From: CAMPJM01 sp964440915
GTDB lineage: Bacteria; Bacteroidota; Bacteroidia; Cytophagales; Cyclobacteriaceae
Direction of reading: 5' to 3'
DNA length: 35,849 bases
NCBI GenBank assembly: GCA_964440915.1
Contig: CAYTTV010000039.1
Location: 1 to 35,849, forward strand
Shown one piece after another: positions 16,354 to 24,752 of this stretch (position 1 is the first letter of the stretch; each line of letters opens with the position of its first letter). A program made the translations under genes and the position numbers. The notes under the pieces are model-generated. The model was not told the DNA's origin, searched no databases, and saw only the letters and a list, made by a program, of their open reading frames with translations.

Positions 16354-17646
16354 ATGGAATATACTGAAACTGTGGAGTATTTGTATGCATGCTTGCCTAT
16401 GTACCAGAAGATCGGCAGTGCAGCATTGAAAAAAGACTTAACCAATACCCGTTTATTGCTCGAAGCACTGGGAAATCCTCAAGATTCCTTTAAAACAATT
16501 CATGTTGCTGGCACAAATGGAAAAGGGAGTACCGCACATACATTAGCTGCCATATTGCAATCGGCAGGATATAAAACTGGCCTTTATACTTCTCCCCACC
16601 TCAAGCATTTCACAGAAAGGATCAAAGTTGATGGAAAGGAAATGGCTGAGTCTGCAGTAGTAGATTTTGTACAAAAAATGAAAGGGAATATTGAAGCCAT
16701 TAGGCCCTCATTTTTTGAAGTTACCGTAGCCATGGCCTTCGATAACTTTGCAAGGGAGGGAGTAGACGTGGCTGTGATTGAGACTGGCTTAGGTGGGAGG
16801 CTGGATTCAACTAACATCATTTTGCCACAGCTTGCCATCATTACCAATATAGGTTTTGACCATCAAGCTATTCTGGGAGATACGTTGGAAGCAATTGCAT
16901 CAGAAAAGGCAGGTATAATAAAGTCAAAAACGCCTGTAGTGATTGGAGAGGATCAGCCGTCTATCCAACATGTTTTTATTGACAAAGCTGCCGAAATGAA
17001 TGCTCCCATATATTTTGCCGATAAAGTGTTTGAGGTAAAGGTTGTTGATTCAGGTAATGATGGATTTAAGGTGGACATTTATCGCCAAAACAAGATATGG
17101 ATGAAAGATCTTCTTGTTTCATTGGCAGGTATTTATCAGTTAAAAAACGTTCCTGGTATTCTAAAAGGTGTGGAGGTGCTAAGGCAGATCGGTTACCAAC
17201 TACCAGAAATAGCTGTTAAGCATGGCTTTTCACAAGTAAAGTTGCTGACAGGACTCAAAGGAAGATGGCAGATTTTGCAAGAAGCACCTTTGGTCGTATG
17301 TGATACCGGTCATAATGAAGCAGGAATAAAATATATCGTGGAGCATTTATCTGCTCTAAACCGCAAAGATTTATATGTGGTTTTTGGTGTTGCCAATGAC
17401 AAAGCACTAGATCCTATATTGGCACTACTCCCCAAAGAGGCATTTTATTATTTTTGCCAAGCCCAGGTGCCTCGAGCATTGGCTGCTACTGAACTGGCTG
17501 AGCAGGCAAGAAGATTTGGACTCAAAGGAAAGGTTGTGCCTGACGTAAATATCGCTATAAATGAAGCTAAAACCATGGCCAGTGAAGATAGTGTCGTATT
17601 TATTGGCGGAAGCAATTTTGTGGTAGCAGAAATAAATGGATTGTAA
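16354..17646 (+). CDS. folC: Bifunctional folylpolyglutamate/dihydrofolate synthase
   Basis: This 430-residue protein belongs to the Mur-ligase superfamily. The ATP-binding loop is HVAGTNGKGST (residues 50-60). FolC signature blocks follow, including TGLYTSPHLKHFTERI and VAVIETGLGGRLDSTN (substrate/Mg site), then a C-terminal domain with WQILQEAPLVVCDTGHN. It adds glutamate to dihydropteroate and to folates. It begins 20 bp after the TonB-like gene and ends 5 bp before trmB, so it is probably transcribed with both. FolC next to ExbBD/TonB genes is a recurrent Bacteroidota arrangement, as far as I recall. Confidence 0.96.
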   Translation: MEYTETVEYLYACLPMYQKIGSAALKKDLTNTRLLLEALGNPQDSFKTIHVAGTNGKGSTAHTLAAILQSAGYKTGLYTSPHLKHFTERIKVDGKEMAESAVVDFVQKMKGNIEAIRPSFFEVTVAMAFDNFAREGVDVAVIETGLGGRLDSTNIILPQLAIITNIGFDHQAILGDTLEAIASEKAGIIKSKTPVVIGEDQPSIQHVFIDKAAEMNAPIYFADKVFEVKVVDSGNDGFKVDIYRQNKIWMKDLLVSLAGIYQLKNVPGILKGVEVLRQIGYQLPEIAVKHGFSQVKLLTGLKGRWQILQEAPLVVCDTGHNEAGIKYIVEHLSALNRKDLYVVFGVANDKALDPILALLPKEAFYYFCQAQVPRALAATELAEQARRFGLKGKVVPDVNIAINEAKTMASEDSVVFIGGSNFVVAEINGL

Positions 17647-17651
17647 TTATT

Positions 17652-18326
17652 ATGGCAAGACAGAAGCAATTTAGGTTCGAGGAGATCAGGCATCGGGAAA
17701 ATGTTCTTACGGAAGAAAAGGCCATCATAGAAAATATAAAGGGAAAGTGGCATTCTGATTTTTTTAAGAATGAAAACCCGATTGTATTGGAGCTTGGCTG
17801 TGGCAAAGGTGAGTATACTGTAGGGCTGGCTGCAAAGTTCCCTGATAAGAACTTTATAGGAGTAGACGTAAAAGGAGATAGGCTATGGGTAGGCAGTACC
17901 CTTGCTATGGAACAAAATTTGGATAATGCTGCTTTCCTGAGGATTCAAATACAACAATTGGAAAACTATTTCGGTCCTCAGGAAGTAGCCGAAATATGGA
18001 TCACCTTTCCCGACCCTCGTCCGAAGGTAAGGGATATCAAGCGTAGGCTCACGAGCCCTAGGTTTCTTCGTATTTATAAAAACATATTAGCCCCCCATGG
18101 GATTGTCCATTTGAAAACGGATAGTGAATTGTTATTTGACTTTACCTTGGAAACCCTCAAAGATTTCTCCGCTGCCCTTCTTGCTCATACTGATGATCTC
18201 TATAACTCACCCTTGAACAATGACCATTTCGGAATCCAAACAAGATTTGAAAAGGACTTTTATGACTTGGGTTATAGCATCAAGTATTTAAAATTTCAGT
18301 TTAATAGGGTACGCCTATTGCAATAA
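17652..18326 (+). CDS. trmB: tRNA (guanine(46)-N(7))-methyltransferase
   Basis: This 224-residue protein has the TrmB class I methyltransferase core. The SAM-binding motif is IVLELGCGKGEYTVGLA (residues 44-60), and NFIGVDVKGDRLWVG is the acidic loop. The family-specific motif EIWITFPDPRPK provides the catalytic and substrate contacts. It methylates G46 in the variable loop of many tRNAs. It starts 5 bp after folC. Its last 12 bp overlap the 3' end of the convergent DUF3307 gene, so transcripts from the two strands must overlap there. Confidence 0.96.
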   Translation: MARQKQFRFEEIRHRENVLTEEKAIIENIKGKWHSDFFKNENPIVLELGCGKGEYTVGLAAKFPDKNFIGVDVKGDRLWVGSTLAMEQNLDNAAFLRIQIQQLENYFGPQEVAEIWITFPDPRPKVRDIKRRLTSPRFLRIYKNILAPHGIVHLKTDSELLFDFTLETLKDFSAALLAHTDDLYNSPLNNDHFGIQTRFEKDFYDLGYSIKYLKFQFNRVRLLQ

Positions 18327-19013
18327 CATTTGCAACAATAGGCCCCAAACTATGGAAAGCGCAAAGCTTAATAAGGTGCCTATTAAAATGTACTCGGCCT
18401 CTTTTCTTTCTTTATTAATTTCGCTAAACCGGAAAATGGATTTCGCTGTGATCAAAAATCCAATGGCCTCAAATTTGTTTATGAAAACGAAAGTTAGAAT
18501 CAATATTCTTTCTATCTGACCTATCCACTTACCTGCATCCATAAGCCCTTCGTTTTGGATTTCCTTTCGCCATCGTTTTGTGGCAAGTGCTATCACGTAG
18601 CGCATGGGCCATATGACGACTAAGTAGCCCACCAGCATAACCCAAACATGGACGCTTCCGAAATACCCCTCAATAATCTCTCTGAGCACGCCGATGTCTC
18701 CTACAATGAAGACCCAAGCGATGAATACGGCAAGGCAATGAAGTGAGTGGTAAAAAATAAAGTTTGCAGTAGACTCCTTACTGTGTATTCGCCACAGGTC
18801 AACCAATAAGTGTGCAGCGGCCAAGCAAACGGGCACCCACCAATTGTTCCATTCTGCCAACAGCACGTATGCAGTGAGGCCGTAGATAAGTCCGTGGATA
18901 TAGAAGAATGGGGAGTATTGCTTTTTTTGCGCTTTTTTTTCTTGCCACTTGGTAGGAAATAATAAAAATTCGGCGACAAGGTGAGCGACAATGAGCCTAA
19001 GGAGTAGTATCAT
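18315..19013 (-). CDS. DUF3307 domain integral membrane protein
   Basis: This 232-residue, very hydrophobic protein has about six to seven predicted transmembrane helices. The N-terminal half matches DUF3307, with the pattern LRLIVAHLVAEFLLFPTKWQEKK, then AAHLLVDLWR and FYHSLHCLAV. Its conserved His and Asp residues lie in or near membrane segments. The function of the family is not known to me. The gene begins 4 bp after the stop of the SatD-like gene, so the two form an operon. SatD-like and DUF3307 genes also pair in other bacteria, so the products probably work in the same process. The 3' end overlaps trmB by 12 bp. Confidence 0.87.
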   Translation of the reverse strand: MILLLRLIVAHLVAEFLLFPTKWQEKKAQKKQYSPFFYIHGLIYGLTAYVLLAEWNNWWVPVCLAAAHLLVDLWRIHSKESTANFIFYHSLHCLAVFIAWVFIVGDIGVLREIIEGYFGSVHVWVMLVGYLVVIWPMRYVIALATKRWRKEIQNEGLMDAGKWIGQIERILILTFVFINKFEAIGFLITAKSIFRFSEINKERKEAEYILIGTLLSFALSIVWGLLLQMLLQ

Positions 19014-19017
19014 AGCT

Positions 19018-19668
19018 TTATGATTTCTGGGTCGATTTTGTTATCAGTTCATGGAATCGTTCTAAGAGCTTCTCGATGGCTTCCCAATGGGCAGCTTTTA
19101 GTCGTTGGTTTACTGCAGATTGTGAAATACCCAATTTTTCGGCAATTTCAATCTGGGTCGTATTTCTCAATATTTGGGCGATTACCTCTGCCTGAGGTAT
19201 AGACCAACGTTTTATGATGGTATCTGCCAACACCAGTGCGACTTCCATCTCTTCATTTACTGCCTGCCAAGGCGTGTGGAGTTTCATCCTGACGCCATTT
19301 TTCATCGTATCTAGCAAAGGCCCCGAGTTTCTAAAAGCTTCACCGTCCGCCTCTGCTACATTGGATGCAGGGAAATTAATGGTGCCTATGCCTATTGCTA
19401 TTCGGGCATCTCTATCGGTAGTGCCGTTGGCCTTTTTCAAATGAGAGCGTATAAGCAGAGCATACCTTAACGCTTCCTCAGGCTTAGCAATTATCCCCTG
19501 GAAACTGTCGCCGCGATACAATTCAAAATTCGATTTTACCCCTTCTTTTTGTTGGAAGGAAGCAATTTGAGTCAGGATTTCTTTTAAATCTTTTAAAAGG
19601 GCTATCCTGTCTGTTTTGGAAGATGAGGTGATATCCCCAGTGAGTACGCTATAGATTAAACTTGGCAT
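19018..19668 (-). CDS. SatD-like protein with C-terminal helix-turn-helix
   Basis: The chosen start is the ATG at 19668 (216 residues). A TTG at 19689 lies inside an operator palindrome and is less likely. The protein opens MPSLIYSVLTGDITSSSKTD and continues with FELYRGDSFQGII, the SatD family pattern. A C-terminal helix-turn-helix spans about residues 165-192 (TQIEIAEKLGISQSAVNQRL). The layout of Asp12, Asp54 (in a GDSF turn) and the strand ARIAIGIGTI resembles a class III nucleotidyl-cyclase core with its two metal-binding Asp. The usual downstream Asn-x3-Arg is not seen, so catalysis is doubtful. It is the first gene of an operon with DUF3307. A phased palindrome array sits directly upstream and suggests autoregulation. 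Confidence 0.82.
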   Translation of the reverse strand: MPSLIYSVLTGDITSSSKTDRIALLKDLKEILTQIASFQQKEGVKSNFELYRGDSFQGIIAKPEEALRYALLIRSHLKKANGTTDRDARIAIGIGTINFPASNVAEADGEAFRNSGPLLDTMKNGVRMKLHTPWQAVNEEMEVALVLADTIIKRWSIPQAEVIAQILRNTTQIEIAEKLGISQSAVNQRLKAAHWEAIEKLLERFHELITKSTQKS

Positions 19669-19673
19669 GTCAT

Positions 19674-19810
19674 AAATATAAGGTTGCAACCTTATATTTG
19701 CAAGTTATAAGGCTACAACCTTATAATGGCCTATTATAAGGCTGGAGACTTATAATTTAGCATAAAATTGGGAAACTTGAATTTCCGAATTTGATAAAGG
19801 TTGGCAACTT
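19674..19810 (-). promoter_or_regulatory. Phased palindromic operator array (29-bp period)
   Basis: Three palindromes lie in the leader of the SatD-like gene. Site 1 (19674-19699) is a perfect 26-bp palindrome with half-site AAATATAAGGTTG. Site 2 (19705-19726) has arms TTATAAGG/CCTTATAA around CTACAA. Site 3 (19733-19756) has arms ATTATAAG/CTTATAAT around GCTGGAGA. Their centres, 19686.5, 19715.5 and 19744.5, are exactly 29 bp apart. A degenerate AAATT...AATTT pair near 19765-19784 and AAGGTTGGCAACTT at 19797-19810 may be two further decayed units. Site 1 ends 5 bp before the ATG, so binding there could block both transcription and translation. The array also lies upstream of the divergent DCC gene at 19899. 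Confidence 0.75.
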
Positions 19811-19898
19811 GCCAGTTTTAAAGGCTCGTATTATAAAGGTAAAATCTAGGGTTTAGTGTTTTATAGTATATGCTTATATTGCAGAATAAAGTTTAATT

Positions 19899-20306
19899 AT
19901 GGAGGCTCATTCCAATGCTGTTATCCTTTTTGATGGCGTTTGCAACTTATGTAATTCTTCAGTTCAGTTTATCCTCAAGCGAGACAAAAGCGGTAGGTTT
20001 TTATTTGGCTCGTTGCAATCACAAAGTGGACAAGACCTCCTCGTTAAGCATGGTTTGCCTGTGGATGATTATGCCTCATTTATTTATATAAAAGGAGATA
20101 GGATATATACAAAATCTTCCGGGGCATTGCATGTATTGAAAGATTTAGGAGGCTTTTGGAGACTGTTTTACGTGTTTATCCTTATTCCAAGACCCATTAG
20201 AGATTATATTTACTCACTAATAGCCAACAACCGTTATGGTTTATTTGGCAGAAGGAATGCGTGCATGATGCCAAATGATGAGATCAAAAGCAGGTTTTTG
20301 CCTTAA
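19899..20306 (+). CDS. Thiol-disulfide oxidoreductase DCC family protein
   Basis: This 135-residue protein carries the DCC signature near the N-terminus (ILFDGVCNLCNSSVQFILKRD, with Asp12, Cys15 and Cys18). It also has the conserved FGSLQSQSGQDLL and RLFYVFILIPRPIRDYIYSLIANNRY segments of DUF393. The CxxC makes a thioredoxin-like redox role likely, but the partner is unknown. The gene is divergent from the SatD-like gene, with the palindrome array between them, so it may share that regulation. The Gfo/Idh/MocA gene follows after 21 bp and is probably co-transcribed. Confidence 0.92.
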   Translation: MEAHSNAVILFDGVCNLCNSSVQFILKRDKSGRFLFGSLQSQSGQDLLVKHGLPVDDYASFIYIKGDRIYTKSSGALHVLKDLGGFWRLFYVFILIPRPIRDYIYSLIANNRYGLFGRRNACMMPNDEIKSRFLP

Positions 20307-20327
20307 AAGGACTATTAAACTAAAATT

Positions 20328-21329
20328 ATGAGCTTGAATTGGGGTGTTTTAGGAGTGGCCAAAATTGCCATGGAAAAAGTGATTCCTGCCATGTTAGGCA
20401 ATGAACATTATACAGTTTTTGGCATAGCTTCACGTGATCATGAGAGGGCCAGGACAGCTGCTGATAAATGGGGCATTGCTAAAGCATATGGCTCCTATGA
20501 AGCATTAATTGCCGATCCAGCTATCGATATCGTTTATATCCCGTTGCCCAATCATCTGCACTTCACCTATGTACTAAAATGTATTGAAGCGGGCAAACAT
20601 GTCTTGTGTGAAAAACCCATTACCCTAAAAAGTGATGAAATAAAGCAATTGATTATAGCAAGAGATAAATACAGGGTAAAAGTAGGGGAGGCGTTTATGG
20701 TAAAGAGCCATCCCCAATGGATAAAAGCCCGAGAGCTAGTACTGGCCGGGCATCTTGGTAATGTGAGGCTGGTGCAAGGTTATTTTAATTATTACAATGT
20801 GGATCCTCAGAATATCCGCAATATCGATACGTATGGCGGAGGAGCTATGTGGGACATAGGGTGTTATCCTGTAATGACGTCAAGATTTGTATTAGGTGAA
20901 GAACCGGTTAAAGTAATGGCGCTAATGGAGAATGATGCCATGTTTGGCACTGATAAGCTTTCCTCGGTTATAATGCAGTTTCCCACGGCACAAGTTGTTT
21001 TTTCTGTAAGTACTCAGTTGGCCAATAGTCAAAGGATGATTTTTATTGGAGACAAGCAAAATATGGAAATTAAGATTCCCTTTAACGCACCTAAAGACCA
21101 AGCCACCCAATTGACTATCAACCCGGGTAATATCCTGCACAACAATAATGAGGAGATATACTTCGATATTTGCGACCAGTATACGCTGCAAGCAGAAGCT
21201 TTTATGAGATCTATCGAAAACAATACAGAAGAGCCTGTATCGTTAGAAGATGCTTTGGCTAATACTCGTGCGTTAGAAGCGATCTTTGAATCTGCAGCAA
21301 CCGGAAGATGGGTCGAAGTACAGCAGTAA
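20328..21329 (+). CDS. Gfo/Idh/MocA family oxidoreductase
   Basis: This 333-residue protein has an N-terminal Rossmann domain (NWGVLGVAKIAMEKVIPAM), the cofactor and substrate motif CEKPITL (Glu95, Lys96, Pro97), and a C-terminal alpha/beta domain with GGGAMWDIGCYPVM. Family members oxidise or reduce sugars and related polyols with NAD(P). It lies 397 bp upstream of the PUL GH2 gene on the same strand, so a role in sugar breakdown is possible. Its close spacing to the DCC gene (21 bp) suggests the two are transcribed together. The substrate cannot be predicted. Confidence 0.93.
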   Translation: MSLNWGVLGVAKIAMEKVIPAMLGNEHYTVFGIASRDHERARTAADKWGIAKAYGSYEALIADPAIDIVYIPLPNHLHFTYVLKCIEAGKHVLCEKPITLKSDEIKQLIIARDKYRVKVGEAFMVKSHPQWIKARELVLAGHLGNVRLVQGYFNYYNVDPQNIRNIDTYGGGAMWDIGCYPVMTSRFVLGEEPVKVMALMENDAMFGTDKLSSVIMQFPTAQVVFSVSTQLANSQRMIFIGDKQNMEIKIPFNAPKDQATQLTINPGNILHNNNEEIYFDICDQYTLQAEAFMRSIENNTEEPVSLEDALANTRALEAIFESAATGRWVEVQQ

Positions 21330-21367
21330 GGTGCATAGCCCCTCGTTGAGGCAAGCTGTTTTCCCTT

Positions 21368-21550
21368 TCATCTCTCCATTTTTACACAATTTTTTACCAT
21401 AATTTTTTGTCTCCCAAAATTATCTGCGGCATTTACCTGAAAAGGCGGGAGATGTAATGGCCATAAATCTTTTGCGCAGTCGTTGACAGCCCAGTCTAAT
21501 GTTTCATATATACACGGTGTTTCTATCTCCACGGCTTTCAAAACTGCCAT
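21368..21550 (-). CDS. Possible small hypothetical protein
   Basis: A 60-codon reverse-strand frame lies in the 397-bp gap between two forward genes (21330-21726). It has an AGGAG sequence 3 bp before its ATG. The translation (with DLWPLHLPPFQVNAADN in the middle) has no signal peptide or transmembrane helix, and I do not recognise it. Residue composition looks protein-like, but the length allows chance. It could be a real small gene or the relic of a larger one. Nothing else was seen in the gap apart from the leader of the GH2 gene, where TACCTTTC near 21632 resembles a -7 box. Confidence 0.25.
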   Translation of the reverse strand: MAVLKAVEIETPCIYETLDWAVNDCAKDLWPLHLPPFQVNAADNFGRQKIMVKNCVKMER

Positions 21551-21726
21551 AATCTCCTGATTTCCCCTTTCTGAAACATCCGTCGGTTACATTTGAATGT
21601 TATGCCACGTACATGATTTTAATGGATTATCTACCTTTCAACCATAATGAAAGCATAAAATTTATGTCGTGCTTAAGACCGCTCAGGTTATACATAACTA
21701 AAAGCAACGATTAAAGAATAACATTC

Positions 21727-24414
21727 ATGGAAAAAAGGTTCTCGATATTAGTGCTGCTTGGATGCCTCTTATTTATAGGAGTTGATTCGTATGCCCAAAA
21801 TGCCCGCCACAGCTATACGCTCAACAGCAATTGGGCTTTTTATAAAGGTCCTTTAGAAACGCCCATTCAAACTGCATCTGTAGCTTGGGATACTGTATCC
21901 ATACCCCATTCTTGGAATACGCATGATGTGATGGACGATACCAGAGGCTATTATCGAGGTGAGGCCTGGTACCTAAAGCGCTTTAGGGTGGGGGAGCATA
22001 CCAGAGGGAAGAATGCCTATCTCGAGTTTAAGGCAGTTAATCAAGAAGCAGAGGTGTATGTGAACGGAGCATTGGCTGGCAGTCACGTGGGCGGCTACAC
22101 GGCTTTTATAATAGATATTACCCCCTACATCCTATATGGAGAAGAGAACGAAGTACTGGTAAAAGCCAATAACCGATTCCATGAAGACATTCCAACCCTT
22201 ACCGCCGACTTTACTTTCTTTGGAGGCATATACCGAGATGTGTTCCTTACTTTTACCGATAAAGTGCATTTTAGCATGTCCAGTCACGGCTCTTCTGGCG
22301 TATTGGTGAGCACACCCAAGGTTTCTGCAACTGAAGCAAATGTTGAAATTAAGGGCCAACTTCTGAATGAAACAAACAGCACACGTAGAATAAAAGTAGT
22401 GTCTTATATTAAAGACGCACAATCGCAAACGGTTGCAACGACCTCTTCTTCTCATAATGTACGTCCGGGAACGCCCGTTTCCTTTACCAATGCTGTAAAG
22501 AACTTTAAGTCGCCAAACCTTTGGTCACCAGACAGCCCTTATTTATATCGGGTAGTGACTCAAATCGTGGACAGGGCCAGCAATAAGGTATTGGATGAAG
22601 TTTCTGCATCGTTGGGTTTCCGTTGGTTCCGCTTTGATGCCGAAAAGGGCTTCTTCTTAAATGGAGAACATCTAAAGCTGATAGGTACCAACCGACACCA
22701 AGATTATCCCTATATGGCTAATGCTTTGCCAAAAGGCCTTCATCTACGCGATGTGGAACTGGTAAAGGCCATGGGCAGCAATTTTCTCCGGGTATCACAT
22801 TACCCTCAAGACCCTGCTATAATGGAAGCCTGTGATAGGCTAGGGCTTATTACTGCGGTAGAGATTCCAATAGTCAATAGAATTACCGAATCAGATGCTT
22901 TTGCTGACAACTCCGAGGAAATGCTAAGGGAGATGATTATGCAAAACTACAACCATCCCAGTGTGGTAATCTGGGCATATATGAATGAAGTGCTGCTGCG
23001 ACCAAAATTTCAGGATGAACCCGAAAGGCAGCAAGAATATTTTGCCCATATAGCCCAACTGGCGCAACGGTTGGAAAATGTCGCCAGGGAAATGGACCCC
23101 TACCGATATACAATGATCCCTAACCACGGTGCTTTTAATCTTTATAAAAGAGTTGGGTTGACCGATATACCCATGATCGTTGGTTGGAATCTATACCAAG
23201 GATGGTATGGAAGTGATATTAAAGTTTTTGCGCAGTTTTTGGATAGGCATAGAAAGGAAATTCCTGACAAACCGCTTATCGTTACGGAGTATGGAGCTGG
23301 GGCCGACCCGAGGCTGCGATCTGATAATCCAGCGCGTTTTGATTTCTCTCTTGAGTATCTCACATATTACCATCAGACATATTTGGAGGAGATGCTTGCA
23401 CGGGACTTCGTAGCAGGGGCAAATGTGTGGAATTTAGCAGATTTTTCTTCGGAAAGCCGGGTGGACGCTGTTCCACATATTAACAATAAGGGCCTTTTAA
23501 CACACGACAGAAAACCGAAGGAAGGATATTTCCTGTACCAGGCCTATTTGCTTGATAGACCTTTTGTGTCGATTGGGCCAAAACTCTGGGATCGTCGCAT
23601 TGGCATAGAGACAGATAGAGGAATATCTGTGCAGCGCATAGAAGCTTTTACAAATATGCCTAAAGCTACTTTATACCTAAATGGCCAAAGCTTGGGTGAA
23701 AAGGAGGTCGAGATGAAAATCGCAGCATGGGATGTCCCTTTCCAAAGTGGTGAGAATCTCCTTGAAATCGTAGCCGAATCTGAAGGGAAAGTATATAAAG
23801 ACTTTCATAAGGTGGACTTTCAACTTATACCGACAGACTTGAAAAGCGATTACCTGCCTTTTAGCGACCTGAAGGTGAGTTTAGGCGATAGCAGGACTTT
23901 CTTAGATGATCTTACTGGTGAGCTTTGGTTGCCTGATCAAAAATATGTCAAAGGAAGTTGGGGCACTTTGGGAGGTGAACCATACCGTATGGCAAATCTG
24001 AGGAGACAATCTTTTGGTTCTGATCAGAATATATTGGGAACTCCTAATGATCCTATCTACCAGAGCCAACAAGTAGGTCTTGAAGGTTTTAGGGCCGATC
24101 TCCCAAATGGTCTATATGAAATTACACTGCACTTTGCAGAGCTCGTAGCCATAGATGAAAAAGAAACGCTGGCCTACAATCTAGATGAAAGTGAAAATGT
24201 GGTGGCAGAAGAAACAGAAAGAATATTTGATGTATGGGTGAACGATAAGCTTGTTCTAGAAGACCTGAACCTTGCAGAAGATACAGGAAGAGAACGTGCA
24301 GTTGCTTATAGGGTAACGACGGAAGTATCCAATGATGAAGGTCTGTTGGTTTCACTTAAATCCAAAAGAGGAGACCCAGTATTGAATGCGATAGAAATAA
24401 AAAAGATACACTAG
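21727..24414 (+). CDS. Glycoside hydrolase family 2 protein with C-terminal malectin-like domain
   Basis: The protein has 895 residues and a signal peptide ending near DSYAQN. The GH2 sugar-binding domain spans about 28-190 (WDTVSIPHSWNTHDV) and the Ig-like domain about 190-305. The catalytic TIM barrel spans about 305-600, with acid/base Glu421 (WAYMNEV) and nucleophile Glu521 (VTEYGAG). An Ig-like DUF4982-type domain spans about 610-700. A malectin-like carbohydrate-binding domain spans about 735-893 (KYVKGSWGTLGGEPYRMANL...). Beta-galactosidase is the default reading, but beta-mannosidase or beta-glucuronidase is possible. It precedes susC by 400 bp and belongs to the PUL. The malectin fusion suggests binding to a polymer or a large oligosaccharide. 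Confidence 0.92.
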   Translation: MEKRFSILVLLGCLLFIGVDSYAQNARHSYTLNSNWAFYKGPLETPIQTASVAWDTVSIPHSWNTHDVMDDTRGYYRGEAWYLKRFRVGEHTRGKNAYLEFKAVNQEAEVYVNGALAGSHVGGYTAFIIDITPYILYGEENEVLVKANNRFHEDIPTLTADFTFFGGIYRDVFLTFTDKVHFSMSSHGSSGVLVSTPKVSATEANVEIKGQLLNETNSTRRIKVVSYIKDAQSQTVATTSSSHNVRPGTPVSFTNAVKNFKSPNLWSPDSPYLYRVVTQIVDRASNKVLDEVSASLGFRWFRFDAEKGFFLNGEHLKLIGTNRHQDYPYMANALPKGLHLRDVELVKAMGSNFLRVSHYPQDPAIMEACDRLGLITAVEIPIVNRITESDAFADNSEEMLREMIMQNYNHPSVVIWAYMNEVLLRPKFQDEPERQQEYFAHIAQLAQRLENVAREMDPYRYTMIPNHGAFNLYKRVGLTDIPMIVGWNLYQGWYGSDIKVFAQFLDRHRKEIPDKPLIVTEYGAGADPRLRSDNPARFDFSLEYLTYYHQTYLEEMLARDFVAGANVWNLADFSSESRVDAVPHINNKGLLTHDRKPKEGYFLYQAYLLDRPFVSIGPKLWDRRIGIETDRGISVQRIEAFTNMPKATLYLNGQSLGEKEVEMKIAAWDVPFQSGENLLEIVAESEGKVYKDFHKVDFQLIPTDLKSDYLPFSDLKVSLGDSRTFLDDLTGELWLPDQKYVKGSWGTLGGEPYRMANLRRQSFGSDQNILGTPNDPIYQSQQVGLEGFRADLPNGLYEITLHFAELVAIDEKETLAYNLDESENVVAEETERIFDVWVNDKLVLEDLNLAEDTGRERAVAYRVTTEVSNDEGLLVSLKSKRGDPVLNAIEIKKIH

Positions 24415-24682
24415 GGGTATGAAGGTTTTAATGCTAAGCAATTTGAAAGACAGAGAATTCTAAAATAAACACTAGCGTATAAAGGACCGCAACTAAACTA
24501 AACACTAAATAATATGAATCAACTTTTACATTTTGTAGGCAATGTTTCACGGCTATGGTTTAAGCATAGACTAGACGTTATAAATCAATGGTATAGACAA
24601 GATAAGGTAATACTAAAACACCAGGCTATTGGCGCTCCATTTGGCAAGTCTCCTCATTCACAGAAGATGTGCTTTTAATTTT

Positions 24683-24696
24683 TGTAAACGATTATG
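24683..24696. promoter_or_regulatory. LacI-type operator-like site 1
   Basis: TGTAAACGATTATG matches the LacI/CcpA-family consensus TGNAAACGNTTNCA except at the last two bases. It is 118 bp upstream of the susC ATG and exactly 70 bp before a better copy. Confidence 0.35.
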
Positions 24697-24752
24697 GTTA
24701 AGCTGTTGATGTATAGGAGATAAGGCAATAAATAATTAGTTGTCAAAAATTG

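Noticed and set aside
19674..19810. CRISPR-like reading of the 29-bp repeats
   Set aside because: The units are palindromic operator-type sites joined directly, without unique spacers between identical repeats, and no cas genes are present.
24514..24678. 54-codon frame in the susC leader
   Set aside because: It has no recognised similarity or ribosome-binding site, and lies in a region expected to be regulatory. Too short to support as a gene.
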